The position numbers and the translations under genes are program-made. From positions 137,429 to 166,598 of IMG/VR virus record IMGVR_UViG_3300031787_000010: 29,170 nucleotides of DNA, one strand, 5' to 3'. Source of the stretch: a virus. The first letter of the stretch is position 1; each line of letters opens with the position of its first letter. This document shows positions 1-9,897 of the stretch, in pieces. The notes under the pieces are model-generated. The model saw nothing but the letters and a program-made list of their open reading frames with translations. It had not been told where the DNA came from and did not search any database.

Positions 1-3000
1 TTAAATTGAGCATGTATTCCAGTTTGCCAACCATTAATATCTATTGTATCTTCAATACTCATAATCTGAAATGCTCCAAACGCTTTGTAAAACGCAGGAA
101 TACGATCAACCCAGAATAATTCTCCAATACGCATTCCATTAACACCAGGCATTCTTAAATCAGCGGTAAGTGACAATGTTCCCGGTGAAGATCCAAACGC
201 ATTAGATTTATCTCCATTTGCGTCACAACGAATATTAGCTAACATAAGTTCTGGGAATACTTCGACGTAACGGAAGATATCTTCTAATCCAGGAAACTCT
301 CTCATAATTCCTTCTTTTACGGCCGCGGCGGCGGCCGTTGTAGTTTCTTGGGTTTGAATTTGTTGCAATTGTGCCTGAGCTCTATTGCATTTTGCACATG
401 TTTCAGAACCTGCAGCTGTATTGGGGTCATTACAAATTGCTGGTTTTTGTGCTGGTGGCGTGGGAGTCGTGGGCGCAGCAGCTGGATTTGTTGGTGGGGT
501 GCCCGAGAATGTAACTCTACCGTTAAATTCCCAATGCCACGCCTCCGCTGGGTCTTGTGTGAATTGATAATTAGATGCGTTTGCCTTTAACCAATTGTGG
601 GCAGGACTACCGTTTGAAATAGAACCACCTCCCTCGGTACTTAAGTCAAATGCCAATGCCCAACCGTGATTTGAAGTACCAGGTTGTGCACACAATCCAA
701 TATAATTTCCCGTTCTTCTAGATTTTAATTGTGTTGGGGATCTTACATGAGCAGGTCCACCGGTCCATCCTTTGTCTTTTATACAATTTATTTGTACACC
801 GATCGGCCGGTATCCTTCACAATATTTTATTTTATGCCCAGCGGCCCACGCCGCATCCAACATTCTAATAAGCGCATCTGCTGCTTCTGGAAATGTTTTT
901 GCGCTACCACATGCCGCATATTTATTAATAGTTACCATAGCACTCGCGGGCATTCTACCATTACGGAATCCTGCGTCATACAGTTGAGATGCTGCAGCTA
1001 ATCTCGTACTTCTGTTGGTGTACGAAATTGGCACATTAAACGGTCCTTGAACACTATCGTACACCACAAATTCTTGTGTACTACCTGGAATTGAAACCAC
1101 ACCTGCGGCGGATGGTGTTGATGTTGGATTACATTGTTGGCATTTCTTACATTCTTCACTTTCCACAGTTGACTGTGCTGCAGCTTTCTCTGCGGCATTT
1201 GCGTTATTAGCTGGCGGTTGACCGGCGGAACTTGCATTTGCTGGTCCCGGCTGGTTACCGATACCAGCCGCTTGAGCCGTCACTTGTGTATTATTTTGTC
1301 CACACGTTCCAGTTGGTGATGGTATGATTGGCTTGATAGTTAAATCTGGACCTTGCCCACCGTTTGCACTAGGTGACAACGTAGTAATAGCAAACATTTC
1401 TCTCAAAGAATCATTTGCATCCGAAATTAATGCTGTACTACAGTTGGTATCTGTATTAGCTTGTACTTCTCCACCTGCTGCTTGTAAATCTTTAGGTTGT
1501 ACCAATCCCATTGTAGCAATTTGGGAGAATAATCTTTTCGGTAATGCTAAGTCTACAGTACAATCTGTTAATTCTGACCCAACTAATTCTACACCACCAC
1601 CGTCGCGTGGAATTTTTCTTATGTACTTGTTAAAAATATGAATATTGTTTTTTAATCTTTCTACTGCCGCAACCGAGTTTGGTCGGTAGTTAGCGTCAAT
1701 AATCGTATATTCATATTTAGCTGTTCCAAAATCTGTGGAGGTTCCTACTGTTGGACATGTATACGTCTGTGGTTCCGCTACGTCTAGTGTAAGTGCCCAG
1801 AATCCACGGGTTGCACTGTTCATACGGTCTAATAACGTAGCAACACCTCTTAAAACCGTATCTGCGCCTGCCATACTTTCCGCAACAGCTTTGTGATTAA
1901 GCCAGACACCTGTACTTAAGAATGCTCTGTCTCTAGAGTTAGCTGGAGCCGTGTCTCCTGCTGCATTAGTTGACGTTTCCAACTTACCTATCTTAGCAAA
2001 TTCTTTAGATTTATCTGTTTCGTTTAATAATTTACGAACTTCTGGGTCCGCACGGTTGGGGCTATTGTCTTGTGAAGCTAATACTGCGGCTGCCTCATTG
2101 ACAACAATCATTGTACCGGGGTCAACCGAACGTAAGAATTGATTAAAACCAATATAATTTTCTAAAGGATCATCAATATTTTCTCCTCCAGGCGAATTAA
2201 TTGCAGTTGGAGCAGAAGAACGTGCTGGTCCATCCAAATATGGTCGTATCAATGCTATTTTTTGTTTTGTACTTTCAGGAAGTCCTGCTTTTTCGAATAT
2301 CGCTTTAACACCATGTTCTGGATGATTAATTACTACATTAACAAAGAATCGCCATGTCATAAAATATGCATCATCGGATTCCGCAAAACTTTTTTCTGAT
2401 GTGTTTGGTTTTTGCGTATCTGCGCCAGGCTCCCCTTCCTTTTTATTACCATTCTGAAAATATTCCACATGGTCTTTCCATTCTGGTAATAACTCTCCTT
2501 TATATACACCGTCTAGTAGTGACTTTAAATTAAGGCCGCCTCCGACTGTTTTAGTAAAGAACGACTCGACACTATTAGCTCCTTCCGCACAAATTTGTCC
2601 GGAATTGTCTTTTGGTGGAACAACAGTTTGTTTAGTAGAATATGCCCACGCATCTTCAGACGGACCTACTATTTTTACAGAACAGTCGAATGAACCATCA
2701 GAGTTTGCTTTAGTAGAAAAGTTTGCTACTCTACCAAACATCCACATATACTGTCCTTGAGTCGGATACACATAACAATTTAAAATTTCTTCTAAGCCAA
2801 CTTCACGTTTCGCTAGTCTATCTAACAACGAAGTTAATCTACCTCTGTCGTACCAAGGAAATAAATGTTCCGAAATATCACCACGTTCTCCAAACGACGG
2901 TGATAGTTCTGCCGCAAACTGTTGCCCCCACTCCAATACCATACCAACACCCGGTATGAAAAAAGTTCTATGCAATATTTCAAGTTGAGCCAACGATGGT

Positions 3001-3476
3001 ACTGAAATTTCTAACTGTCCGCTTGCTAATAATCCATTCTTATTTCTACCGATTGTCATTTTGGTTATACCAGGCGGTGGTATTCTTAAAAAGTCTTTAC
3101 CTTCGGCAGAGGTGGCTAATTGAATGTTATCTTCAAAAAATTTAGCTAAAAGATTATCGGCAGGATATTGTGCATATATTTTTTGATTCGTACCATCACC
3201 AGTATATGTGTATCCTACATACGGCGCTGTTCCTCCAGCGTTAGATAACATATCTTCTGCTCTAACGTCTGAATTAATAGCGTGTAATCCAATTGTGAAT
3301 CCAATATTACCCGCTCCCAAATATTCTGGTATTTGAATAGTGGTGGTTGCTTTGACGAATGGCATTGCTACTTGAATTGTGTTATCCAACACACTTCGTG
3401 CCTTTAGGATTTTTCGTATTTCTGGATTCGTGATTTTATAGTCAAATGAACCGAAATTGTGTTTAGACTCTGGCAT
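1..3476 (-). CDS. Baseplate hub protein with inserted M15 peptidase (3' end missing)
   Basis: The frame is open from ATG at 3476 to the left window edge, giving 1158 residues with no stop seen. A VanY/M15 D,D-peptidase domain lies at about residues 790-985: a GYRP motif near 888, then SNHGWALAFDL with His937 and Asp944, then EAWHWEF with His981. These match the SxHxxGxAxD and ExWHxE zinc-site motifs of the family, so cutting of peptide cross-links in peptidoglycan is likely. Gln/Ala/Pro-rich linkers with cysteine clusters (CKKCQQC near 775; CAKC near 1015) flank the domain. The sequence after it (about 1060-1158) has the GMRIGELFWVD and INGWQTGIHAQF pattern of the C-terminal beta-domain of myovirus hub proteins, so the peptidase appears inserted into a hub. 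The start lies 3 bases after the LysM gene. Probable role: tail-tip hub that opens the cell wall during infection. The peptidase is well supported; the hub identity is inferred. Confidence 0.75.
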   Translation of the reverse strand, partial: MPESKHNFGSFDYKITNPEIRKILKARSVLDNTIQVAMPFVKATTTIQIPEYLGAGNIGFTIGLHAINSDVRAEDMLSNAGGTAPYVGYTYTGDGTNQKIYAQYPADNLLAKFFEDNIQLATSAEGKDFLRIPPPGITKMTIGRNKNGLLASGQLEISVPSLAQLEILHRTFFIPGVGMVLEWGQQFAAELSPSFGERGDISEHLFPWYDRGRLTSLLDRLAKREVGLEEILNCYVYPTQGQYMWMFGRVANFSTKANSDGSFDCSVKIVGPSEDAWAYSTKQTVVPPKDNSGQICAEGANSVESFFTKTVGGGLNLKSLLDGVYKGELLPEWKDHVEYFQNGNKKEGEPGADTQKPNTSEKSFAESDDAYFMTWRFFVNVVINHPEHGVKAIFEKAGLPESTKQKIALIRPYLDGPARSSAPTAINSPGGENIDDPLENYIGFNQFLRSVDPGTMIVVNEAAAVLASQDNSPNRADPEVRKLLNETDKSKEFAKIGKLETSTNAAGDTAPANSRDRAFLSTGVWLNHKAVAESMAGADTVLRGVATLLDRMNSATRGFWALTLDVAEPQTYTCPTVGTSTDFGTAKYEYTIIDANYRPNSVAAVERLKNNIHIFNKYIRKIPRDGGGVELVGSELTDCTVDLALPKRLFSQIATMGLVQPKDLQAAGGEVQANTDTNCSTALISDANDSLREMFAITTLSPSANGGQGPDLTIKPIIPSPTGTCGQNNTQVTAQAAGIGNQPGPANASSAGQPPANNANAAEKAAAQSTVESEECKKCQQCNPTSTPSAAGVVSIPGSTQEFVVYDSVQGPFNVPISYTNRSTRLAAASQLYDAGFRNGRMPASAMVTINKYAACGSAKTFPEAADALIRMLDAAWAAGHKIKYCEGYRPIGVQINCIKDKGWTGGPAHVRSPTQLKSRRTGNYIGLCAQPGTSNHGWALAFDLSTEGGGSISNGSPAHNWLKANASNYQFTQDPAEAWHWEFNGRVTFSGTPPTNPAAAPTTPTPPAQKPAICNDPNTAAGSETCAKCNRAQAQLQQIQTQETTTAAAAAVKEGIMREFPGLEDIFRYVEVFPELMLANIRCDANGDKSNAFGSSPGTLSLTADLRMPGVNGMRIGELFWVDRIPAFYKAFGAFQIMSIEDTIDINGWQTGIHAQF

Positions 3477-3479
3477 ATA

Positions 3480-3743
3480 TTATAACTGTTGTGGTATTAT
3501 TATTTGCTGTCCTGGCTGTATGAATATTGACCCATTTGCACCACCGTTAGCTCGTGCTATAATGTACCAATATTTAGGAGATCCCAAAAATCTATACGCG
3601 ATTGAATCCCATCTGTCACCCATACGAGCAACGTATTTAAAATCAGTATCAGAAGAATCGTATGCGTCTGGTATCGCAGACGTATAATGACGTTTTTCAT
3701 TATCGTCTCTGTCAATAAGTATTGGATTTATATACTTCGGCAT
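3480..3743 (-). CDS. LysM-domain baseplate protein (gp53-like)
   Basis: An 87-residue protein. Residues about 35-84 form a LysM-like fold, with the pattern YVARMGDRWDSIAYRFLG followed by a tryptophan-tyrosine helix, ARANGG, and IQPGQQIIIP. Small proteins of this design are baseplate wedge or tail-spike adaptor components in T4-like (gp53) and Mu-like (gpX) phages, where the LysM fold binds the tail tube or hub rather than peptidoglycan. It sits between the tube-initiator-like gene and the hub gene, with gaps of 3 bases on either side, which fits a structural role in baseplate assembly. Cell-wall binding is the alternative reading, but the position makes it less likely. Confidence 0.75.
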   Translation of the reverse strand: MPKYINPILIDRDDNEKRHYTSAIPDAYDSSDTDFKYVARMGDRWDSIAYRFLGSPKYWYIIARANGGANGSIFIQPGQQIIIPQQL

Positions 3744-3746
3744 ATG

Positions 3747-5585
3747 TTATCTCGTTGTGATTGTCTGTTCAAATGGACCAACTGAACCAGACATTTGTTC
3801 TGTAATACCATAGAACGGTGAACTTGCAATACGTGATTTCTTTTCTATCAATACGAACTTCATATCAACCTGTGCTCCCATTGGAACTCCTCTATCTATA
3901 TCCCACGATTCTGTTATCTCATTGAAATTAGTAGACAGTGAAGTTAAATATCCCGGCTGGTTTACATACATATTACCGATCGTCAATCGAATAATATTTG
4001 GTTGAAGAATACCCTTATTAATTCCATAAGGATAGACCAATCCCGTTAAATAATTAATACGTTTCCACACAACGTCTAACTCGTCTTTAGAAAACGCCAA
4101 CACACCGAGTTTAAAACTAATTTCTCTTTGCACAGTAACATAACTGATAAACTTTTCAGTTCTACCGATATATTGATAATTTTTGTATTCAGGTGATGCA
4201 GATTGTTGTAGGTCTTTTATGAACGCTCTGAATTTTATCGGGTCATCATTACCCATAGCTATTGCTATTGTGATTGCATCATCAAAATCATTATTAATAT
4301 TTCTGTATGGTCGTAGTATGTTTGCTGCACTTGAACCCGTTTCATTTGATGGGTCTTTGATATAAGAAATTCTTTTATTCGGAGTTGTTCTGTTTATTGC
4401 AATATATTTTGCATTTTGAGAAGTCATTCCACTATCTTCAAACTGCTTATCACCCGTAATAGATTCTACATCACCCTCAAAGTATTTCAAGAATGGTATT
4501 GATTCTTCGTTATTTTTTGTAATTTCACTTATCCAAGCATTTTCTGCATCGATAAACTTTTGCTGATTATCTATGAGCTGTTGCTTAGCTTGCATATCTT
4601 CTTTGTTATAAAGCGCCAACAGTCCATATTCCTCTACAACGTCGGACACCAATGCAGTTCTGGACACATCGGCCCCTATGCTAACACCATCATCATTTGG
4701 AACACCTCCGGCAGTACCTCCACGGTCAGGTCGTGTGTAAGAACCGTTAGTGTAGTCGGAATCGAATATCTTGTATGACCAATCTGATGATCCGTTTGAT
4801 ATATAAAAATACGTTTTGTATAATCCATCCCACCTACCAGCACCATTAGGTATTGCACCATATCTAATCGTATTCGAAAATACAAACGTTTCGTTTTCTG
4901 GATTTAATACACCGCCGTATTTGAATCTGACTGTCGGGTTAACAAAAGATAATATGTAATCACTATCTTTTGTTCCTAATTCCGGTCTAGTTTTTTTCCA
5001 ACCATCTGCATCATATCCAAAATCGTCACCAACGTTTTTCTTCGCAGTGAAGGCAGAAATAGTACTGGTAATTGGTCCTGCTATTTTTTTCAGTAGTCCT
5101 TTTATACCACCAGTTGCATTTTTTGTAAAACTATCATATGTTGATTTTTGCAGCTGTCCTAATTTTCTTACGTTTGAGTAAGATGTATCTGTTTTTTTTA
5201 ATAAAGTGTTTAATGGCCGTAGGTGTCGTCGTAAATGCAGAAATGGTACGGCGTTGCCAATAGCAAATACAGGATTAATTAATCGTGTTTGCTCAAATGT
5301 GTTTCCAGTTTGAAGTAATTGCTGTTTCAATAAAAACGTTACTCCACGAACACTAAATGTAAAAAGTGTCAATCGTTTTACATCTTGTAATGCACTAGTT
5401 ACTGGTAGAGCGCGTCCCAATGCTCTACTTGCTCCACCAAAATATCCATCACCGACGCGACGAACTACAAGAGGGTCGTCATTTCTACCGGTACTCGGTT
5501 TTCCATTTTCGAATTTAGTGGTTGCGCCTTTATATAATTTATTGACTGTCTGATTATACCGTTTTTCTAGATTAGTAAATGCCAT
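3747..5585 (-). CDS. Baseplate / tail-tube initiator-like protein
   Basis: A 612-residue protein directly after the tape measure gene. Its last 140 residues (about 465-605) resemble tail-tube-cap and contractile-injection tube-initiator proteins: a REISFKLGVLAFSKDEL segment, a VWKRINYLTGLVYP segment, then a proline, RLTIGNMYVNQPGYLTSLS, and a tryptophan strand ending in a hydrophobic FVLIEKK. The N-terminal half is basic, with several helical stretches and no motif I recognise; the middle contains aromatic- and glycine-rich segments typical of virion proteins. T4 gp48/gp54 or the CIS tube-initiator family would be the closest functional analogues; this assignment rests on pattern and position. 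The ATG at 5585 follows a GGATAA-type ribosome site and lies 2 bases from the tape measure stop codon. Confidence 0.55.
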   Translation of the reverse strand: MAFTNLEKRYNQTVNKLYKGATTKFENGKPSTGRNDDPLVVRRVGDGYFGGASRALGRALPVTSALQDVKRLTLFTFSVRGVTFLLKQQLLQTGNTFEQTRLINPVFAIGNAVPFLHLRRHLRPLNTLLKKTDTSYSNVRKLGQLQKSTYDSFTKNATGGIKGLLKKIAGPITSTISAFTAKKNVGDDFGYDADGWKKTRPELGTKDSDYILSFVNPTVRFKYGGVLNPENETFVFSNTIRYGAIPNGAGRWDGLYKTYFYISNGSSDWSYKIFDSDYTNGSYTRPDRGGTAGGVPNDDGVSIGADVSRTALVSDVVEEYGLLALYNKEDMQAKQQLIDNQQKFIDAENAWISEITKNNEESIPFLKYFEGDVESITGDKQFEDSGMTSQNAKYIAINRTTPNKRISYIKDPSNETGSSAANILRPYRNINNDFDDAITIAIAMGNDDPIKFRAFIKDLQQSASPEYKNYQYIGRTEKFISYVTVQREISFKLGVLAFSKDELDVVWKRINYLTGLVYPYGINKGILQPNIIRLTIGNMYVNQPGYLTSLSTNFNEITESWDIDRGVPMGAQVDMKFVLIEKKSRIASSPFYGITEQMSGSVGPFEQTITTR

Positions 5586-5587
5586 AA

Positions 5588-8500
5588 TTATCCTCTACGC
5601 ATTAAGCCGACAGTTGTTGAGGCATCGGTTCTGCCCACCAAAATCTTACCAATTTTTTGACCGTCTACTTCTACATTCATTCTACCAATAGCGTTTACTA
5701 CTTGGTCCAGTTTTGCTTCTAACTTGGTCAAATCAACCGAAACAGATGGTGTAGTTTCAGTTTTTTGTTTATTTGCATCTCTACCCAACGCACCAAATGA
5801 TAAGAATCTTACACCAGTATTTACTGCATCAGATACCATATCATCAGCATATGCAACAACGTTATCTCTATTATTCAATGCAATTGCACCAGACGGTGTA
5901 ACCAAAGTACGTTCACCATATCCTGAACGAGATACTACGTCATCACCAAACCAGTTCATCGGGTTCAACTTACTCGCCACGCTTCTCACAGCATTTACCG
6001 GATTCAAGGAAGAAATCTTTTCCTTAATCCAATCAAATATTCTTGTAAACGCACCAGTTATACCATTCCAAATCATCTCTGGTAATGATGTAAACCAAGT
6101 TACTGCTGTATCAAATGCTGTAGATATTTTTTCTGGTAATGAAGTAAACCAATCACCTATTGATGAAAGACCTGCCGTTATTTTTTCTGGTAAACTTGCA
6201 AACCAATCAACCACACTATTGAACTTCTCGGTTACCAGTGCCCAGAAGTCTGGGAAGAATTTCTTTATTGGACCAAAGAAGAAATCTACCATCATTTTAC
6301 CTATATCAGAAAATAGACTCTTGACTGAATCCCACAGTTTACCCACCGCTTCTTTTGCTCCAGAGAAATCTCCAGAAAGTAATTTAGTTATAACGGCTAA
6401 TCCACGAAATGTAATTTCCAAACCACCAGAAAACACTCTCAATACTACTGCCAAGAGTTGTAATGGACGTAGTACAATCATACCAATGACCGACCCAACC
6501 ACTTCAAATGCTTTACCTAATTTCTTAGCGGTTTCACTTGTTTCACCACCGGGACCAGAAAAGACTGCAAACATTGACATAAACGCATCTTTTACTGGTG
6601 ATAATGATTTCCACACCATACCAAATGCTTCTTTAATTGGCGTGAACATACTGATAAATCCTGATATTTGTTGACCGAATACGTGTGCAACGCCTGGGAA
6701 GTATTTGTTAATTGATTTACCTAATGTGTTTCCTATAAATCCACCGACCATCATACCAAGTGGACCTCCCATTGCTCCCAAAGCAGTTCCCACAGCAGCC
6801 AATCCACCTTGAACCAAACCGGAACCCGCAGCTTCTGTTCCAGATTTGCCTTGCTGTCTAGCCGTCATAAATCCTTCGGCTGCTCCAAATATACCAGATA
6901 ATGCAGATCCACCCAGCTTCACACCTTTACTTACAGGCGATATTAGAGATTTTGCTACTGACCCCGCACCCTGCATAATAGAACCAGTAACTCGACCAGG
7001 CGCAGCTATAGCCGTTCTAATACTTTGTAACGGTGATGTTATAGCGGTACGTAATCCTTGTAGGAAAGTAGTTTGTGTTGCAGCAGTACCTGCAGCGGAT
7101 GTCGCTGCAGTGCCTGCGGCGGATGTCGCTGCAGTTCCCGCTGCTCCGGTTCCAGGCAATTTTATAAATTTAGAAATTATGTTTTGGGCAGTTGAAGTTC
7201 CCAATCCCTTTGCTATAAATCCAAGTGTTGTAGCAATTCCAGTAAATACTAATGCCTGTGCTTCCCCAAGGTTAACTAATCTGGATAAGAATCCGTTTGC
7301 ATCTTTTTGTAATTGTTCCGGTGATAACGTTGCTTCTCCAGAACCTTCAGTTCCTTTCGGTGCTCCCAAACGTTGGAGTTCTTCCATAGAAATACCAAAC
7401 GCTTGTGATAGAGCTAGTTGTTCTGACCGACGAAGTTTAGTTAGGTCTTTACCTTGCGATGCAAGTTGTGATCTCAACTCTTCCATCAACGCACCGGTGT
7501 CTCCAGATTCCGCAACTTCAGCCAGTCTGCTACTATCAAATCCGAAGCCCATTGCTCCAAGTTCTGCCTGTTTCTCTAGGAAGCCTTCAAAGTCACCAAT
7601 AATATTATCACCGACTTGATCAATCTTACCTAAATCTACACCAATCTTCTTTGCGTCTGCTGCGGCGCGTGCAAATGAAACAGCAAATCGTGTTCCATTT
7701 CGAGCCAACAATTCGGAATTTTGACCAATTGCTGCCATTGCATCTTTAGAAGTCAATCCCTTCTTAGCAAATTCACTAACGAACTGATCTTGTGCTTTCT
7801 TTGCAGCACCAGTATCACCCATTGTTTGGGTCATAAAGACACGGCGTGCTTTTGCCAACTCACCAGCACCAACACCCATTTCTTTAGCTTGACGTGCTAT
7901 ATCAGCGGCGGCACCAGAAGTTAGTACGCCACCAAATTCAGATTGGAATGCTGCTTGTGCTTCTTGAATTTGTTCCGTAGTAACGCCAGCCTGTTTACCT
8001 AACGAAGTAAATGTTCCAGCAAAACTCTTAACACTAGCTACAAGATTTTCAAATTTTAATTTTGCAGCAGAACCCGCTGACAATCCAAACTGTTGTTGCG
8101 TTTGACGTACCGTAGCTACTAGATTACCAAGAGCATTACCTAATGTTTGTAATGTACCCGCAAGCGCATTCATACTCTTTGCTATACCAGACGCCAATGT
8201 ATTTGCTGCTTCCTTTCTAACGGTTTCTTCTTCGGCGATTCTATCTTCTAAAGCTTTTTGTAAATTATTTTCAGCGGCTGTTGACTGTAGCACCTCTCCA
8301 GCTTGCTGTTGCAATTTGTCTGTTAAATTATCTATTTCACTTTGATAATCGTTATTTATTGCTTCTAATTCTTGTAATCCTTCACTTATTTGTTGTGCTT
8401 CAGATTCCATACCACCGATAGATTGAATTAAATCCAATCGACGTAAGTTTTCTCGCGTGAGAGTATTATTGTTTTGTGCAATAGCGGATTCGTAAGCACC

Positions 8501-9514
8501 TGCGGCATCGGCTGCTGACTGCATATCTGCTTCCATACCAGGAATTGAAGCAGCAATACTGTCTCTGTACTGAATCTCTGCTTTTCGCATTTCTTTTGTT
8601 TCATTAAACGCAGCAAGGATACTTTCTTTTCTAGCTTGTAGAGTTTTTACAAGTTGTTCTTCTTCTTGTGTTAATTCCTTCTGTTTTCCTCTACCTTTGA
8701 ATTCACCACGTTTTTGAATTCGACGTATCTCTTCATTTACCGCATCAATTTGAGATTTTTGAACTTCTTCATTACCTCGTAATGATTTAATTCTATCGTT
8801 ACTTGCTGCAACATCTTCATTAGCAGCATTAATTTGAGATTGCATGAATCTTTCTAGATCTCTTGAAGATTCTGCTTGACTCTGTAACGCTTGATTTGCG
8901 CTCTTTATTTGCGATATTCGTTCTTCAGTTGCTTGCTTTTCACCTTGTGCTGCTTTTATTTGAGCTTGTACGTATCCTAACGATTCGTTTCTAGAATCAA
9001 TTAATGCTTGCACTCCACCTTGTTCTTGGACTTTTTGTTCTAGGGTTGCAAACGTACTATCTGCTTCTTTTAATAATGCAGCCGTGTGTTGTTTCTGTGC
9101 ATTCAACAATTCTCGTGCTTGTGCAACTGATGCTTGTGCAACTGATACCTTAGCTTTTGCTACGGCATATTCTGCTTTAGTTGTCTGAATTACATTTAAA
9201 AATTCATTAGACGCGGCACCCATCGAACGCTTGAGTCTACTTGCTTGCGTCGATTGCTCTTGAAGTGATTGTTTAGTTGCATCTAACTGTTTAGTAGCCG
9301 TGGCTACCTCATCACCGAACTGCTTAAGTGCGCTCTTAATAGTATTTGCAGTACTACTTAATTCTTTTAATGAGGAAGATGTTTTTGTAGCAGAATCTGA
9401 CGCACCCTTAAGATTAACCTTTCCGGCATCTTCAGATAACTTTTTTAAACTTGCTGTAAGCGAAGCAATCGTACTAGATAATTCTTCGGTGTTTACCGTA
9501 GTATCTTCCGCCAT
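5588..9514 (-). CDS. Tail tape measure protein
   Basis: A 1308-residue protein, the longest complete gene here and in the expected place. Residues 1-430 are dominated by Gln/Glu/Ala/Lys-rich coiled coil. A region near 430-720 is alanine-rich and helical, and an alanine-threonine linker near 790-805 repeats TSAAGTAA. Hydrophobic and glycine-rich segments follow (about 860-1030, for example GGPLGMMVGGFIGNTLG), as in tape measures that insert into the membrane during DNA ejection. Near residues 1100-1165 there are three copies of a WF-S-LPE-I repeat, a motif seen in many tape measures. The C-terminus has a short coiled coil. The protein should set tail length and form the ejection channel lining. 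No lytic domain was seen in it; that activity appears to be in the hub. Start ATG at 9514, 3 bases after the previous stop. Confidence 0.9.
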   Translation of the reverse strand: MAEDTTVNTEELSSTIASLTASLKKLSEDAGKVNLKGASDSATKTSSSLKELSSTANTIKSALKQFGDEVATATKQLDATKQSLQEQSTQASRLKRSMGAASNEFLNVIQTTKAEYAVAKAKVSVAQASVAQARELLNAQKQHTAALLKEADSTFATLEQKVQEQGGVQALIDSRNESLGYVQAQIKAAQGEKQATEERISQIKSANQALQSQAESSRDLERFMQSQINAANEDVAASNDRIKSLRGNEEVQKSQIDAVNEEIRRIQKRGEFKGRGKQKELTQEEEQLVKTLQARKESILAAFNETKEMRKAEIQYRDSIAASIPGMEADMQSAADAAGAYESAIAQNNNTLTRENLRRLDLIQSIGGMESEAQQISEGLQELEAINNDYQSEIDNLTDKLQQQAGEVLQSTAAENNLQKALEDRIAEEETVRKEAANTLASGIAKSMNALAGTLQTLGNALGNLVATVRQTQQQFGLSAGSAAKLKFENLVASVKSFAGTFTSLGKQAGVTTEQIQEAQAAFQSEFGGVLTSGAAADIARQAKEMGVGAGELAKARRVFMTQTMGDTGAAKKAQDQFVSEFAKKGLTSKDAMAAIGQNSELLARNGTRFAVSFARAAADAKKIGVDLGKIDQVGDNIIGDFEGFLEKQAELGAMGFGFDSSRLAEVAESGDTGALMEELRSQLASQGKDLTKLRRSEQLALSQAFGISMEELQRLGAPKGTEGSGEATLSPEQLQKDANGFLSRLVNLGEAQALVFTGIATTLGFIAKGLGTSTAQNIISKFIKLPGTGAAGTAATSAAGTAATSAAGTAATQTTFLQGLRTAITSPLQSIRTAIAAPGRVTGSIMQGAGSVAKSLISPVSKGVKLGGSALSGIFGAAEGFMTARQQGKSGTEAAGSGLVQGGLAAVGTALGAMGGPLGMMVGGFIGNTLGKSINKYFPGVAHVFGQQISGFISMFTPIKEAFGMVWKSLSPVKDAFMSMFAVFSGPGGETSETAKKLGKAFEVVGSVIGMIVLRPLQLLAVVLRVFSGGLEITFRGLAVITKLLSGDFSGAKEAVGKLWDSVKSLFSDIGKMMVDFFFGPIKKFFPDFWALVTEKFNSVVDWFASLPEKITAGLSSIGDWFTSLPEKISTAFDTAVTWFTSLPEMIWNGITGAFTRIFDWIKEKISSLNPVNAVRSVASKLNPMNWFGDDVVSRSGYGERTLVTPSGAIALNNRDNVVAYADDMVSDAVNTGVRFLSFGALGRDANKQKTETTPSVSVDLTKLEAKLDQVVNAIGRMNVEVDGQKIGKILVGRTDASTTVGLMRRG
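6020..6215 (-). repeat. WF-x-SLPE-x-I repeats in tape measure
   Basis: Three near-tandem copies of a segment starting WFASLPEKI, WFTSLPEKI and WFTSLPEMI, about 18 to 22 residues apart, followed by a weaker fourth start (WIKEKI). Each unit predicts an amphipathic helix. Such units are common near the C-terminal third of tape measure proteins; their number may influence tail length. Confidence 0.7.
7083..7130 (-). repeat. Two 24-bp direct repeats in tape measure
   Basis: Two adjacent 24-base units (7083-7106 and 7107-7130) differ at two positions and encode two copies of the octapeptide TSAAGTAA in a flexible Ala/Thr linker; a degraded further unit follows to the right. This is in frame and looks like a recent small duplication. 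Confidence 0.8.
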
Positions 9515-9517
9515 TCA

Positions 9518-9892
9518 TTATCCTCGAAGTGCGTGATATGTTGCCGCAAACAACGTAGCAACATTTCCACTTGGTGCAGTTGCTATTGCTGGTCCCATAG
9601 TTGCTGCACCTTTTATAGAAATATCTCTTTTTAATCGAGCCATTGGTGCGCCATTAACATGCCACCCCGGAAACATTAAATCCCCGACCAATGTAGCTAA
9701 TGGTGCTCCAGCTGTTGCTAAACCTTTAAATAATTTATTACCTTTAATAGTATACAAAGGAGTGGCAGAACGAGTTGCCGATCCAGCGAATACTCGGAAG
9801 TTGTCCACTACCGTTATCATTGGAGAACCCGCTCGTGCCCATCCTTTATACCCTCTATCATAATCACTTAAAAGTTCTTTGAGTAATATCAT
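9518..9892 (-). CDS. Small tail protein with four 19-21 residue repeats
   Basis: A 124-residue protein lying between the gp26-like gene and the tape measure. After a short helix it consists of tandem units that begin with Pro-Leu/Met: PMITVVDNFRVF..., PLYTIKGNKLFKGLATAGA, PLATLVGDLMFPGWHVNGA, and PMARLKRDISIKGAATMGP, followed by a fifth partial unit (AIATA). Each unit predicts two short strands with a glycine turn, so the fold may be a small closed beta assembly such as a 4-fold beta flower. I do not recognise a named family. The position next to the tape measure suggests a tail or tail-assembly part. The start ATG at 9892 lies inside the AT-rich end of the preceding coding stretch, with GAATAT upstream and no strong ribosome site, so translational coupling is likely. 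The tail role is inferred from context only. Confidence 0.7.
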   Translation of the reverse strand: MILLKELLSDYDRGYKGWARAGSPMITVVDNFRVFAGSATRSATPLYTIKGNKLFKGLATAGAPLATLVGDLMFPGWHVNGAPMARLKRDISIKGAATMGPAIATAPSGNVATLFAATYHALRG

Positions 9893-9897
9893 ATGGA

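Noticed and set aside
5724-7619. Long plus-strand open frames of 316 and 257 codons antisense to the tape measure gene
   Set aside because: The minus-strand frame gives a convincing tape measure protein, and the plus-strand products have no recognisable domains; they follow from Ala/Ser/Thr codon use on the other strand.
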